A stretch of 64,000 nt of DNA from Sulfurirhabdus autotrophica (lineage in GTDB: Bacteria; Pseudomonadota; Gammaproteobacteria; Burkholderiales; SMCO01): contig NZ_SMCO01000009.1 of assembly GCF_004346685.1 (NCBI RefSeq), forward strand, positions 1-64,000, read 5' to 3'. Numbering within the stretch: position 1 is the first letter of the stretch; each line of letters opens with the position of its first letter. Under the pieces are notes generated by a model that did no database searches, was not told where the DNA came from, and was given only the letters and a program-made list of their open reading frames with translations. Below, piece by piece: positions 38,041-47,588 of the stretch. A program made the position numbers and the translations under genes.

Positions 38041-38442
38041 TTATATGTAAATGCCACCATGCGTGGGCATTACCAAGGGATGGCTACCGGAACTGAACAG
38101 CAACATACCCATAAAGAAACTGATGATTGCGACAAAAATGCTGGCAAAAAATGCAGTCCAGAAACCCGTTATTTTAAAGCCGGGCACCATCGCCGCAACC
38201 AGCAACATCATCAACGCGTTGATCACCAGCAGAAAAAAACCAAACGTTACCAAGGTTAATGGCAACGTCATGAAAATGAGAACCGGCCTGACAATTGCAT
38301 TTGCAAATCCCAACAACAACGCCGAAACAAACAGCGATGTTTTGGTGGAAAAAGTGACCCCATGAAAAATAAAACTGACTATCCATAGAGAAAAAGCGGT
38401 AATGCACAAATGCAACAGAAAAAGTGGAAATGAATCTAGCAC
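38041..38442 (-). CDS. Phage-holin-superfamily IV membrane protein (YvlD-like)
   Basis: 133 residues with four hydrophobic spans and the typical FANAIVRPVLIFMTLPLTLVT segment of PF04020 proteins. Despite the 'holin' family name, chromosomal members are inner-membrane proteins of unknown function linked to envelope stress. No phage genes are nearby. Confidence 0.8.
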   Translation of the reverse strand: MLDSFPLFLLHLCITAFSLWIVSFIFHGVTFSTKTSLFVSALLLGFANAIVRPVLIFMTLPLTLVTFGFFLLVINALMMLLVAAMVPGFKITGFWTAFFASIFVAIISFFMGMLLFSSGSHPLVMPTHGGIYI

Positions 38443-38502
38443 TGGTTTTATTCCTGTATTTATTGGTTATGTCTGCAAACATGAAACATGTATCAATATC
38501 GG

Positions 38503-38934
38503 TTAGCTGGAAAGTTGTGCCATCAGGTAAATAAGCTCGGCGGTATTCTGCGGACCTGGGCTGGGGGTAAAAGATACATGTTCTTTTATTGTCATGTAAG
38601 CAATTGCCTTGCGCAATGCAATAGGGTCAGAGTGGAAACGCGGTGTATAGATATCCCCTTCCACAATATAAATAACATGTTCATAGGTTTTTTTGAGTGA
38701 TGCTACATTATTGAGAACATGTTTATCCATCACGCTTAACATGAAATCGGTACTGGATTTGCGCTCAATGATGATGGAGTTTCCAATGGCATAGTCACCG
38801 AACTCCATTTCCACAAACTCATATTCCAAGCCAGGGAAATTCCCGGAAAATTCCTTCCAATGTTTAATTACCTGTGTATTTTTCTCTCGGGAATCTATTT
38901 TAATCCGGATTGGTTTAACTACATCATTCATCAA
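38503..38934 (-). CDS. Stand-alone ERCC4 (XPF/Mus81-type) nuclease
   Basis: 143 residues forming only the ERCC4 nuclease domain. KIDSREKN, then FGDYAIGNSIIIERKSSTDFMLSVMD gives the G-D-Y...ERK...D catalytic signature, and VIYIVEGDIY is the next core strand. There is no helix-hairpin-helix or helicase part. Single-domain ERCC4 proteins in bacteria are usually phage or plasmid linked, where they cut branched DNA, but the neighbours here are chromosomal. Confidence 0.8.
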   Translation of the reverse strand: MMNDVVKPIRIKIDSREKNTQVIKHWKEFSGNFPGLEYEFVEMEFGDYAIGNSIIIERKSSTDFMLSVMDKHVLNNVASLKKTYEHVIYIVEGDIYTPRFHSDPIALRKAIAYMTIKEHVSFTPSPGPQNTAELIYLMAQLSS

Positions 38935-39013
38935 TTATTACCTTTGCCTAGCATGCTTAAAACCTCTTCAGGTTCCTCTACTCTTCAACAAGAATCAAGC
39001 GAGGCAGATTAAA

Positions 39014-40399
39014 TTAATTTCTTGCCAATCTGGATTTTGATAAGGAAGGGTTCTTACCAAAGTAATTTTTTATACCGGTAAGAATGGAGTTTGCCATTTT
39101 ATCCTGGTAAGCGCTATCGGATAGCTTACGTTCCTCTTCGGGATTGCTGATAAACGCAGTTTCTACCAGAATGGAGGGGATATCGGGTGATTTAAGCACA
39201 GCAAAACCTGCTTGTTCCACAGAACCTTTATGGAGCATATTTATTTCACCCAATTCAGATAGAACTGCTCTGCCCAACTTCAGGCTGTCGTTATTGGTGG
39301 CAGTCTGAGAAAGATCCAACAGTGTTCTGGCAAGGTAGGGGTCTTTTACGTCAATATTTACCCCGCCGATCAAATCCGCATCATTTTCTTTTTTTGCTAG
39401 CCAGCGAGCAGCTGTGCTCGTTGCGCCACTTTCAGATAGTGCAAAAACCGAGGAGCCTCTGGCATCCGGTTTAACAAATGCATCTGCATGTATGGATACG
39501 AAAAGATCGGCTCTTACTTTACGCGCCTTCAGCACCCTACCCTGTAGTGGAATAAAATAATCTCCATCGCGAATCAATACGCCACGCATGTTTGGCTCTG
39601 CATCCACTTTTGCTTTCAAGCGTTTTGCAATAGCCAGCGTAACGTCTTTCTCTTTGCTTCCGCTATTTCCGCGAGCGCCCGGATCTTCACCACCATGTCC
39701 TGCGTCAATTGCGATAGTGACCAACCGTATCACGTCTAACGCGCCAGATTTTTTTCCATTGCGATCTGCTTTTGGCGTTTTGTCATTATTGACATCAAGT
39801 CCATTTTCAGTATTTCCTGATGCACCTGACTCTGTCGCAGAGTCCAATTTAGCAACCGTTGTTGGTGTATTTTCAACTGCGCCACCTGCTGCAGCCGTAT
39901 TGGCACTTGGGGTTTCTATCAGTGCCATCAACGGATCTGCTGGCTTGGTTGGGTAGATATCCAGCACCAGTCGATGCTGGTATTCCCCAACAGGTTTAAG
40001 CACAAAAACTGAAGGATTTACTTCCGTTTTAAGATCCAGCACTAAACGTACTACACCAGGTTTAAAACGTCCTACTCGCACCTGTTTAATGTATGGGTCT
40101 GTATCTGACACCTTGGAAACCAGATCTTTTAATGCGGCATCCAGATTAACATCTTCCAGATCAAGTACCAGCCGATCAGGATTTTTGATAGTAAATAATT
40201 TATGTTGGATAGACGAAGTCGATTCAATGGTGAGACGGGTATATTCAGCAGCAGGCCAAACACGTGTGGAACTTACGGTGATTGCGGCAGATGCGACAGA
40301 AGCAGAAAAAAAGGCAAACAACAGCAACACACCACATGATGTAAGTGTGCGCCCAATACTTTTTACACTGACATAATTTCTCGCAATCGCTTTAAGCAT
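39014..40399 (-). CDS. amiC: N-acetylmuramoyl-L-alanine amidase (AmiC)
   Basis: 461 residues. A signal segment (LLLFAFFSASVASA) is followed by an AMIN targeting domain, a low-complexity linker rich in Ala/Thr/Asn, and an Amidase_3 zinc domain with VTIAIDAGHGGEDPGARG, LFVSIHADAF and ILVETAFISNPEEE. It cleaves the stem peptide from murein at the septum. Its start overlaps tsaE by 37 bases, the conserved tsaE-amiC pairing. Confidence 0.95.
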   Translation of the reverse strand: MLKAIARNYVSVKSIGRTLTSCGVLLLFAFFSASVASAAITVSSTRVWPAAEYTRLTIESTSSIQHKLFTIKNPDRLVLDLEDVNLDAALKDLVSKVSDTDPYIKQVRVGRFKPGVVRLVLDLKTEVNPSVFVLKPVGEYQHRLVLDIYPTKPADPLMALIETPSANTAAAGGAVENTPTTVAKLDSATESGASGNTENGLDVNNDKTPKADRNGKKSGALDVIRLVTIAIDAGHGGEDPGARGNSGSKEKDVTLAIAKRLKAKVDAEPNMRGVLIRDGDYFIPLQGRVLKARKVRADLFVSIHADAFVKPDARGSSVFALSESGATSTAARWLAKKENDADLIGGVNIDVKDPYLARTLLDLSQTATNNDSLKLGRAVLSELGEINMLHKGSVEQAGFAVLKSPDIPSILVETAFISNPEEERKLSDSAYQDKMANSILTGIKNYFGKNPSLSKSRLARN

Positions 40400-40863
40400 A
40401 CTTTTCCAGTTTCTGTCCCTGCTACTATTTCGGCATTCCGGCCCGACTCTTGAATTTCTATCTTGATGGTCAGGTCTGCCTGAGGCAGTAAATCTCCTGC
40501 TTTTTCAGGCCATTCCACTAAGCAGACCGCCTCCGAATTAAAATAATCACGGAACCCTGCATCCGCCCATTCGTGTGGATCAACGAACCGATATAAATCA
40601 AAGTGATATAAGTTTAACCTAGAAATAGCATAAAGTTCAACCAAAGTATAGGTCGGACTTTTCACTTTGCCAAGAAAACCTAACCCGCGCAGCACTGATC
40701 GTACCAATGCAGTCTTGCCTGCCCCCAGATTTCCGGATAGATAAATAACCAGTCCCGGTACCAGAATCTGTGCAATCTGGCTGCCTAATTGTCCGGTTGC
40801 TTCTTCATCAGCAAGGAAACATGTTAATTTTTCTGTCGGATGGTTATCATGTGGGTTATGCAT
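40363..40863 (-). CDS. tsaE: tRNA threonylcarbamoyladenosine biosynthesis protein TsaE
   Basis: 166 residues. Walker A LSGNLGAGKTALVRSVL, then VKSPTYTLVE, LYHFDLYRF and LVEWPEKAG are standard TsaE motifs. It is the ATPase partner of TsaB/TsaD in t6A37 modification of tRNA. Its ATG (40861-40863) directly abuts the likely queG ATG (40858-40860) on the other strand. Confidence 0.95.
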   Translation of the reverse strand: MHNPHDNHPTEKLTCFLADEEATGQLGSQIAQILVPGLVIYLSGNLGAGKTALVRSVLRGLGFLGKVKSPTYTLVELYAISRLNLYHFDLYRFVDPHEWADAGFRDYFNSEAVCLVEWPEKAGDLLPQADLTIKIEIQESGRNAEIVAGTETGKVCLKRLREIMSV

Positions 40864-41943
40864 ACTGTTTTACCTAATTCCAAACCTGAAGTGGACTTCG
40901 ATCAACTTGCCGCTGATATCAAAAGCTGGGGCAAGGCTTTAGGATTCCAGACAATCGGCATCAGCGATGTCAATCTGGATGCTGCTGAAAAAGGGCTGAT
41001 GAACTGGTTGGCCAAAGGTTTCCATGGTGATATGGATTATATGGCAAAACACGGTACCAAGCGCAGCCGACCTGCTGAAATACTGCCCGGCACCTCTCGA
41101 ATCATCACTGCCCGCTTGAATTATCGCCCTCCTGCAGCACGTGATAGCTGGGAAACACTGCATGATGGAAATGCCGCTTTTATTTCACGTTATGCACTGG
41201 GGCGAGACTATCACAAGGTTATGCGCAAACGGTTGCAACAATTAACTGAAAAAATTCAGGCTGAAACAGGTGCTGCGCACTTCAGAGTCTTTACAGACAG
41301 CGCCCCCGTCATGGAAGTAGCACTCGCGCAAAAATCCGGCATTGGCTGGCGTGGTAAGCACACACTATTATTAACGCGCGACCACGGCTCATGGTTTTTT
41401 CTGGGGGAAATATTTACAGACCTTCCCTTGCCAGTAGACCCACCTATTGTTGACCACTGTGGCACTTGCCAGTCCTGCATAGACATCTGTCCTACACAGG
41501 CTATAGTCGCTCCTTATCAAGTAGATGCCCGCCGCTGCATTTCCTATCTGACCATAGAATTACACGGCAGCATTCCCATTGAACTACGCCCGCTTATCGG
41601 CAATCGGGTGTACGGTTGTGATGACTGTCAGCTAACCTGCCCCTGGAACAAATTCGCACAGACAACCGGTGAATCCGATTTTCATGTGCGGCATGGCCTC
41701 GACAATATCACGCTTATACAAGCATTCGGCTGGACAGAACAACTGTTTCACAAAAACATGGCTGGCAGTGCCATTCACCGAATCGGATATGAACGCTGGT
41801 TACGTAATATAGCGGTCGGATTGGGAAACGCACCCACATCGGGTGCGGTGATTGCTGCGCTCGAATCCCGATTAGCCTATCCATCGCAACTCGTTCAAGA
41901 GCACGTAAAGTGGGCGCTAACACAACATCAGGTTAGCACCTGA
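40858..41943 (+). CDS. queG: Epoxyqueuosine reductase
   Basis: About 361 residues. An N-terminal cobalamin-binding region contains RLNYRPPA and HFRVFTDSAPVMEVALAQKSG. Two [4Fe-4S] clusters are given by CGTCQSCIDICPTQAI with CISYLTIE, and GCDDCQLTCPWN. It performs the last step of queuosine synthesis on tRNA. Three in-frame ATGs (40840, 40849, 40858) are possible; none has a clear Shine-Dalgarno, so the start is uncertain. Confidence 0.94.
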   Translation: MHTVLPNSKPEVDFDQLAADIKSWGKALGFQTIGISDVNLDAAEKGLMNWLAKGFHGDMDYMAKHGTKRSRPAEILPGTSRIITARLNYRPPAARDSWETLHDGNAAFISRYALGRDYHKVMRKRLQQLTEKIQAETGAAHFRVFTDSAPVMEVALAQKSGIGWRGKHTLLLTRDHGSWFFLGEIFTDLPLPVDPPIVDHCGTCQSCIDICPTQAIVAPYQVDARRCISYLTIELHGSIPIELRPLIGNRVYGCDDCQLTCPWNKFAQTTGESDFHVRHGLDNITLIQAFGWTEQLFHKNMAGSAIHRIGYERWLRNIAVGLGNAPTSGAVIAALESRLAYPSQLVQEHVKWALTQHQVST

Positions 41944-42058
41944 GTAAAACACCTGCCTTTCCAGTCAAACAACACACCAGACAGGAAAGCCGCCGCAATA
42001 CCTAAGCGTGCTGATATAATCTCCAACATTCACAAAAATCATTACTCCAGACATTTCT

Positions 42059-42865
42059 ATGCAACCTGATCCAAGCAAAGCAATCGGTGTTTTCGATTCC
42101 GGCGTAGGTGGACTAACCGTAGTACGAGCTTTAATGGAACGCCTGCCATTCGAAGACATTATCTACTTCGGTGACACAGCACGCGTGCCTTACGGGGTAA
42201 AATCAGTCGAAACCATTTCTCACTTCACTACCCAGATTGCTGAGTTTTTGCTTCAGAAGCAGGTTAAAGTCCTGATTATTGCCTGCAACACGATGGCAGC
42301 GGTTGCAGCACAAGTTGTCAGGGACCTATCCCCCGTCCCAGTGCTGGATGTCATTGATGCTGGCGCTCTGGGCGCACTGGCCGACACCCGTTCAAGAAAG
42401 GTAGGCGTAATAGGAACCCCCACAACCATCAATAGCAACGCCTATGCGCGCGCCATACATCAGTACGAACCCGATGTACGTATTTTTTCACAAGCCTGCC
42501 CGTTATTTGTACCGCTGGTAGAAGAAGGCTGGTTGGACCATCCCGTAACAAGACTGACCGCTCAGGAATATCTCAAACCCGTATTAGCCGAGAATATTGA
42601 TACATTGGTGTTAGGGTGTACTCACTACCCGCTTTTAAAATCTCTGTTACAGGATGTCGTCGGGAAAAGCATCATATTGGTTGACTCTGCCGAAGCCATG
42701 GCTGAACGCACTGCTGCGCTGCTTGCTGATCTAAATCTGGCTAACACAAAGCGTACCCAGCCTGTATATCACTTTCATGTCACTGATGTACCGTTGCGCT
42801 TTCAGACGATTGGTGAACGTTTTCTGGGAAGAACATTGCTAAATGTGCATGTGGAAAAGTGGTAG
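42059..42865 (+). CDS. murI: Glutamate racemase
   Basis: 268 residues. FDSGVGGLTVVRAL, YFGDTARVPYG, IACNTMAAVAA (first catalytic Cys) and LVLGCTHYPLLK (second catalytic Cys) define MurI. It supplies D-glutamate for peptidoglycan in the cytoplasm. It lies 115 bases after queG on the same strand, with TATAAT at 42014-42019 suggesting its own promoter. Confidence 0.96.
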   Translation: MQPDPSKAIGVFDSGVGGLTVVRALMERLPFEDIIYFGDTARVPYGVKSVETISHFTTQIAEFLLQKQVKVLIIACNTMAAVAAQVVRDLSPVPVLDVIDAGALGALADTRSRKVGVIGTPTTINSNAYARAIHQYEPDVRIFSQACPLFVPLVEEGWLDHPVTRLTAQEYLKPVLAENIDTLVLGCTHYPLLKSLLQDVVGKSIILVDSAEAMAERTAALLADLNLANTKRTQPVYHFHVTDVPLRFQTIGERFLGRTLLNVHVEKW

Positions 42866-43067
42866 ATTAACCCTGCATGACATACTTTAAACTAAGTATG
42901 CAATCCCTTTTAACTGCTATTCTGAATCGTCCCGATTTAGGAGATACTAAGTCACTTATTGTCAGTGTGTAAAAATCGTGAACTTCACTAGCCGCCCTCA
43001 AGCAGACGATCATAGTTTTCTAGTCTAACGTCCGCTCAGAAACGTAAAACGGATTGTATAATCCCAC

Positions 43068-46000
43068 TTAATTATTTTTTACGAACGCTTCAAACAGTTC
43101 CGCAGTTAAGGGTTTGCTAAAGTAATAGCCTTGAACCTCATCGCAACCTTGTAAGCGCAGGATTTGCAGTTGCTCAGCTGTTTCCACACCCTCTGCAATA
43201 GTTTGAATACCTAGACTTCTAGCCATTTTGATGACGGCGCTGACGATAGCCTTATCTTCTGGATCATCGGTGATATTACGCACGAAAGACTGATCTATCT
43301 TCAGTTTGTAAACCTTGAATTTTTTCAGGTAGCTCAAACTTGAATAGCCAGTACCGAAATCATCGATGGACATGCGAATGCCGGATTCATGCAATTTATC
43401 CATCACCTCGATTGCCACCTGCGGATTACCCATTGCAACGGCCTCAGTCAGTTCCAACTCCAGATATTCATGCGGTAGTTTCACTTCATCGAGAATATGC
43501 GTGATTAACTTCGCAATATTAGCCTGTCGGAACTGAACAGCAGACAGGTTCACTGCCATCACCATAGGCGGCATCCCACCATCCATCCACGCCTTAATTT
43601 GTTTGGCTGCCGTGCGCAACACCCATTCGCCGATCTGGATGATTTGACCGCCATCCTCGGCGATGGGGATAAATTCAGCGGGTGAAATCATCCCCAACTC
43701 CGGATGCTGCCAACGCAGCAAGGCTTCCGCACCGATGATACGTCCGTCTCGAATGGATAATTGGGGTTGATAGTGCAACTGCAACTCATCACGCTCCAGT
43801 GCGTGACGCAGCGCATTTGCCAGCTGCAAAATGCGAGCAGAATTAGCCTGCATCTCAGGCGTGTAAAAACGGAAGCTGTTGCGGCCGCCTTGTTTGACGC
43901 GATACATGGCCACGTCGGCGTTCTTCGACAGCGTCTCGAAGTCTATGCCGTCTTCCGGATAGATGGTGATGCCGATTGAAGGGGTGATGATCAATTCATA
44001 CTGCTCAATCTGACAGGGTCGTGAAATCGCCTCGATCAGCTTGGTGGCCACATTGGCCGCACCATTAGCATCGGTAGCATGCAGAATCAGCATGAACTCA
44101 TCTCCCCCTTGACGGGATACCGTGTCTTCGTCACGCAAACTTGCCATGATCCGTTTTGCCACTTCCATCAAGAGTTGATCGCCAATGGTATGGCCCAAGG
44201 TATCGTTGACATCCTTGAAATGGTCGAGATCAAGGAACAACACTGCCAGCGGCTCATTATTCCGTTGTGCCAAGCTGCGCGCGTATTTGAAACGATCGTT
44301 GAGCTGGCTGCGATTGGGCAACCCGGTGAGCTGATCGAAATGGGCAAGCCTTTCAATAAGTGCTTCTGCTTTCTTTGCCTCAGTGATGTTTTCCTTGATA
44401 GCCAGATAGTGGGTTATCTGTCCATCCGTTTGCCGCACTGGTGATATCTGTGTTGACTCAATGTATTCGCTGCCATCCTTGCGCCTATTGATCAATTCGC
44501 CGCGCCATATTTCGCCACGGGTCAGATGTCCCCACATATCTTCGTAGATTGCTTTGGGCGTCTTGCCGGATTTCAAAAAATGTGGATTTTTGCCGATCAC
44601 CTCGTCACGACTGTAGCCGGTCAATTTAAGGAAGGTATCGTTGACATATTCAATGTTCGCATCAAGATTAGTTATGATGATGGAGTTGGGACTTTGCTCT
44701 ACCGCCATAGAAAGCTTGCGCAATTCGGCTTCCGCTTGCTTGTGCTCAGTGAAGTCATGAGTAATACCCAAGACTTCTCTTACCTCGCCCTTCTCGTCCA
44801 ACAGGGGTATGCACGTTATCTGGAGGGCCAACAAAGCACTGTTGGGCAGCAAAAGATTCGTCTCCAGGGAACGAATGGTACGGGTTCTGAATGCCTCTTG
44901 TAATGTGGGCAAATAGACCTCGTACACTTCCGGCGGCCAAATTTCCTCCTCGCGCCGCCCGATGAAGTCGGAAGTGGGGCGCCCGGTAATCCGGCGTGTG
45001 GCATCGTTGACGTATTGAATTCTCAAATCGCGGTCATAGATCACAACCACGTCCGGAATGTTTTCTAGCGCCCGCCCAAACCGCTCCTCGCTCTTGCGTA
45101 GCGCCTCCACCGCCTGCTTGCGCTCTGTGAGATCGTAGAAGATCACCAGGTTGGAGGAGCCCATCGGCGCCATGCTGAATCGTATGTTGCGCACGCTGCC
45201 ATTCTTGCAGGTGACCTCGTATTCCAACGGTTCGATCTCGGTTCCGTCCCGCTGCGCCCTCTCCACCGCCACCTGCCACTCCTGCGCGACGCGCAACCTA
45301 TAGGCGGGATCGGGATAGGCCCGCGGCCACCACTCCGACAGGATTGGAATGTCGACCAGCGTGTAGCCGAATGTCTCGACGAACTTGCGGTTCAGGTACG
45401 TGACATTCTGGTACTCGTCATTCATCGCCAAGGCCACGGGGGATGATTCAATCATCGCGCGGAACTTTGCCTCGCTCTCGCGCAACTTCTCCTCTGCACG
45501 CTTGCGTTCGGAAATCACAACGGCGGACGGCACCAGCAACACTACTCTGCCGTTTGCATCCAGAAATGGCTGCACCGAGAAATCCAGAGGAATAAATTGG
45601 TTTTCCGCGACACGTATCTGCACATCGTACCGCGAGGCTTCACCTCGGGCAGCGCGGGCGATGGTCTCGCGCATCTGCCGTTTACTTTCTTCGGAATAGC
45701 CAAACCAGTACGTTTCCTCAACTGGCTTACCCAGCACGTCTTGCGGTTGCAAACCAGCCGCCGCCAACGCTTGCTGGTTTGCTTCCAGTACGACCCCCTC
45801 GGTGGTCAGCAAACCCACGAACATGTTCGGCCCAAGACCATCAATGATATTGCGTAATCGGCCTTCACTTTGGCGCAACGCAATATCTTCCCGCTGCCGA
45901 CTGATGGCGATGGATGCTATGTGCGTGGTAGCATCGATGAGCTTAAGGTGCTTCGGCTGGGGCAGCCCCGGTTGGCGGTAATACATCGCGAATGTGCCTA

Positions 46001-47165
46001 GCACCCGCCGCTGCGAATCGAAAATTGGCGTGGACCAGCTAGCGTGCAACCCGTGCTGTAGCGCCACCTCTTTGTAAGCCACCCACAGCGGATCGGTGGC
46101 AATATCCTCCACAAACACCGCCTCCTTGCGGTAGGCCGCAGTGCCGCACGAACCGGCGTTCGGCCCAATCGGTTGCCCTTCCACTGCCGCGACAAAATCC
46201 GCAGGCAAACTTGGCGCCGCACCGTGGCGGACGTGAATGCCATCCTGGTCCAGCAGGAGAATGGACCCCAGCATCCCTGGGGTTTGAGCCTCAATAAGCT
46301 TGACCAGCACGGACAGCGTCTCCGGCAAGGATGCTCCGGCGGCGATCATCTCCAGCACCTGTGTCTGCCCGCTGAGCAGCATTTCTGCCTGTTTATGCTC
46401 CGTGATATCATGCGCAATGCCGAGAATCTGCCTTACCTGCCCATTATCATCAAGGATAAAAGGGGTTTCCCGACTAATCAACCAGTGCCAGGCACCTTCT
46501 TTATCACGAAGACGGTACTCAATCGAGCGCATTTCTCCAATAGAGGCATCTCTCCATGCATCGTGGTTAGCAGCGATGCGAGGCAAATCATCTGAATGAA
46601 AAAGTTGGATGATCTTACTGCCCATCTCCTGGGTCTCCACGATCGAATAGCCATAGGTGGTGAGCCAGTGCAGGTTGATATAGATATTACGCTGTTCAAT
46701 CAGATCGAAGATATAGACAGTACCCGGTTCGGTATCCAAAATCCGCTCAAGCATATGATTTTGGTTTTTCAGCTCTGACTCATGCTGTTTTCGCGGACTG
46801 GTATCGCACACATTCGAGATGATCGCATGCTCACCATGATGAGTAATTGGGTAAGAATAAATTTCAACAGGCAGTTCGCTACCGTCTTTGCGGCGGTGCC
46901 TCAATTCGAACTTATCACCTGATTTCAGTAAGTTGTTGAGGTGGGCTGGCAACTTATCCCTCAGATCCTCGGAAGCTAAGTCAGTTGCATTCAAATGCTT
47001 CAATTCTTCGAGACTGTATCCATATTGTTGAATGGCAGTTGGATTCGCATCGAGTATCCGACCTTTTGAATTAAGAATAAAAATAGCATAGGGATTCGCA
47101 TCAAATATCCCCCGATAATCGATGCCAGTATAAGTGGAGATATTTTCGTCCAAATCAGATTTCAT
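43068..47165 (-). CDS. Multi-PAS/GAF diguanylate cyclase-phosphodiesterase (GGDEF-EAL)
   Basis: 1365 residues, no membrane span. Order: PAS (~15-125), PAS/PAC (~135-255), GAF (~275-410), three further PAS modules (~430-550, 570-690, 695-815), a PAS with PAC (~820-940), GGDEF (~950-1105) and EAL (~1120-1360). The GGDEF motif is intact with an upstream RxxD inhibitory site (RDED five residues before). The EAL motif is intact (GAEALLRWQHP), with DDFGTGYSSL later. It could both make and degrade c-di-GMP in response to several cytoplasmic signals. The central part (about 44.8-46.4 kb) is visibly richer in G+C than the two ends, suggesting domain shuffling. Confidence 0.92.
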   Translation of the reverse strand: MKSDLDENISTYTGIDYRGIFDANPYAIFILNSKGRILDANPTAIQQYGYSLEELKHLNATDLASEDLRDKLPAHLNNLLKSGDKFELRHRRKDGSELPVEIYSYPITHHGEHAIISNVCDTSPRKQHESELKNQNHMLERILDTEPGTVYIFDLIEQRNIYINLHWLTTYGYSIVETQEMGSKIIQLFHSDDLPRIAANHDAWRDASIGEMRSIEYRLRDKEGAWHWLISRETPFILDDNGQVRQILGIAHDITEHKQAEMLLSGQTQVLEMIAAGASLPETLSVLVKLIEAQTPGMLGSILLLDQDGIHVRHGAAPSLPADFVAAVEGQPIGPNAGSCGTAAYRKEAVFVEDIATDPLWVAYKEVALQHGLHASWSTPIFDSQRRVLGTFAMYYRQPGLPQPKHLKLIDATTHIASIAISRQREDIALRQSEGRLRNIIDGLGPNMFVGLLTTEGVVLEANQQALAAAGLQPQDVLGKPVEETYWFGYSEESKRQMRETIARAARGEASRYDVQIRVAENQFIPLDFSVQPFLDANGRVVLLVPSAVVISERKRAEEKLRESEAKFRAMIESSPVALAMNDEYQNVTYLNRKFVETFGYTLVDIPILSEWWPRAYPDPAYRLRVAQEWQVAVERAQRDGTEIEPLEYEVTCKNGSVRNIRFSMAPMGSSNLVIFYDLTERKQAVEALRKSEERFGRALENIPDVVVIYDRDLRIQYVNDATRRITGRPTSDFIGRREEEIWPPEVYEVYLPTLQEAFRTRTIRSLETNLLLPNSALLALQITCIPLLDEKGEVREVLGITHDFTEHKQAEAELRKLSMAVEQSPNSIIITNLDANIEYVNDTFLKLTGYSRDEVIGKNPHFLKSGKTPKAIYEDMWGHLTRGEIWRGELINRRKDGSEYIESTQISPVRQTDGQITHYLAIKENITEAKKAEALIERLAHFDQLTGLPNRSQLNDRFKYARSLAQRNNEPLAVLFLDLDHFKDVNDTLGHTIGDQLLMEVAKRIMASLRDEDTVSRQGGDEFMLILHATDANGAANVATKLIEAISRPCQIEQYELIITPSIGITIYPEDGIDFETLSKNADVAMYRVKQGGRNSFRFYTPEMQANSARILQLANALRHALERDELQLHYQPQLSIRDGRIIGAEALLRWQHPELGMISPAEFIPIAEDGGQIIQIGEWVLRTAAKQIKAWMDGGMPPMVMAVNLSAVQFRQANIAKLITHILDEVKLPHEYLELELTEAVAMGNPQVAIEVMDKLHESGIRMSIDDFGTGYSSLSYLKKFKVYKLKIDQSFVRNITDDPEDKAIVSAVIKMARSLGIQTIAEGVETAEQLQILRLQGCDEVQGYYFSKPLTAELFEAFVKNN

Positions 47166-47588
47166 TAGTATTTGCCGAATTCCCTTGTTCCCTCACTATA
47201 GCAAAATACCTGAGTACGTAAAGAATCCTTCTAGGATATTCGGATGAAATATGTCGCATGAAAACTTAAAAATTCAGCTGACAGGATCAATAATTTGTTA
47301 GGTTGGAAAAATCAGATTCCAAAAATTCTGTAGAATTTCCGATGACGAAGAACAACGATTGTAGTGGTTTTTCAAATGAGTGCTCACTCTGGGATTGTTT
47401 CCAGATAGGCTCAAGCTAATGTCTGTTGTCCACACACATCCAGACTTTAGCAAGTGAACAATGATGGGTGTTCCTGGCACATCTGAGACAGTTGTCACGC
47501 ACTTAATGTATATTCCAAGTGGCGAATTTCATTATTTAAGGTGGCATTTTGGCTGCAAAATCAAACAAACCAAAAGCAACTCTCAATA
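47166..47588. other. Gene-free stretch with possible relic
   Basis: It contains the promoter of the PAS-GGDEF-EAL gene. A 66-codon minus-strand frame (47298-47498) has no ribosome-binding site and no recognised similarity. It may be remnant sequence of a mobile element, but nothing firm supports this. Confidence 0.3.

Noticed and set aside
38041-38442. Prophage remnant suggested by a 'holin' family protein
   Set aside because: The PF04020 family is common on chromosomes without phages, and no lysis, capsid or integrase genes are nearby.
47298-47498. 66-residue minus-strand frame upstream of the PAS-GGDEF-EAL gene
   Set aside because: Composition and lack of a ribosome-binding site suggest chance; no transposase or other family recognised.
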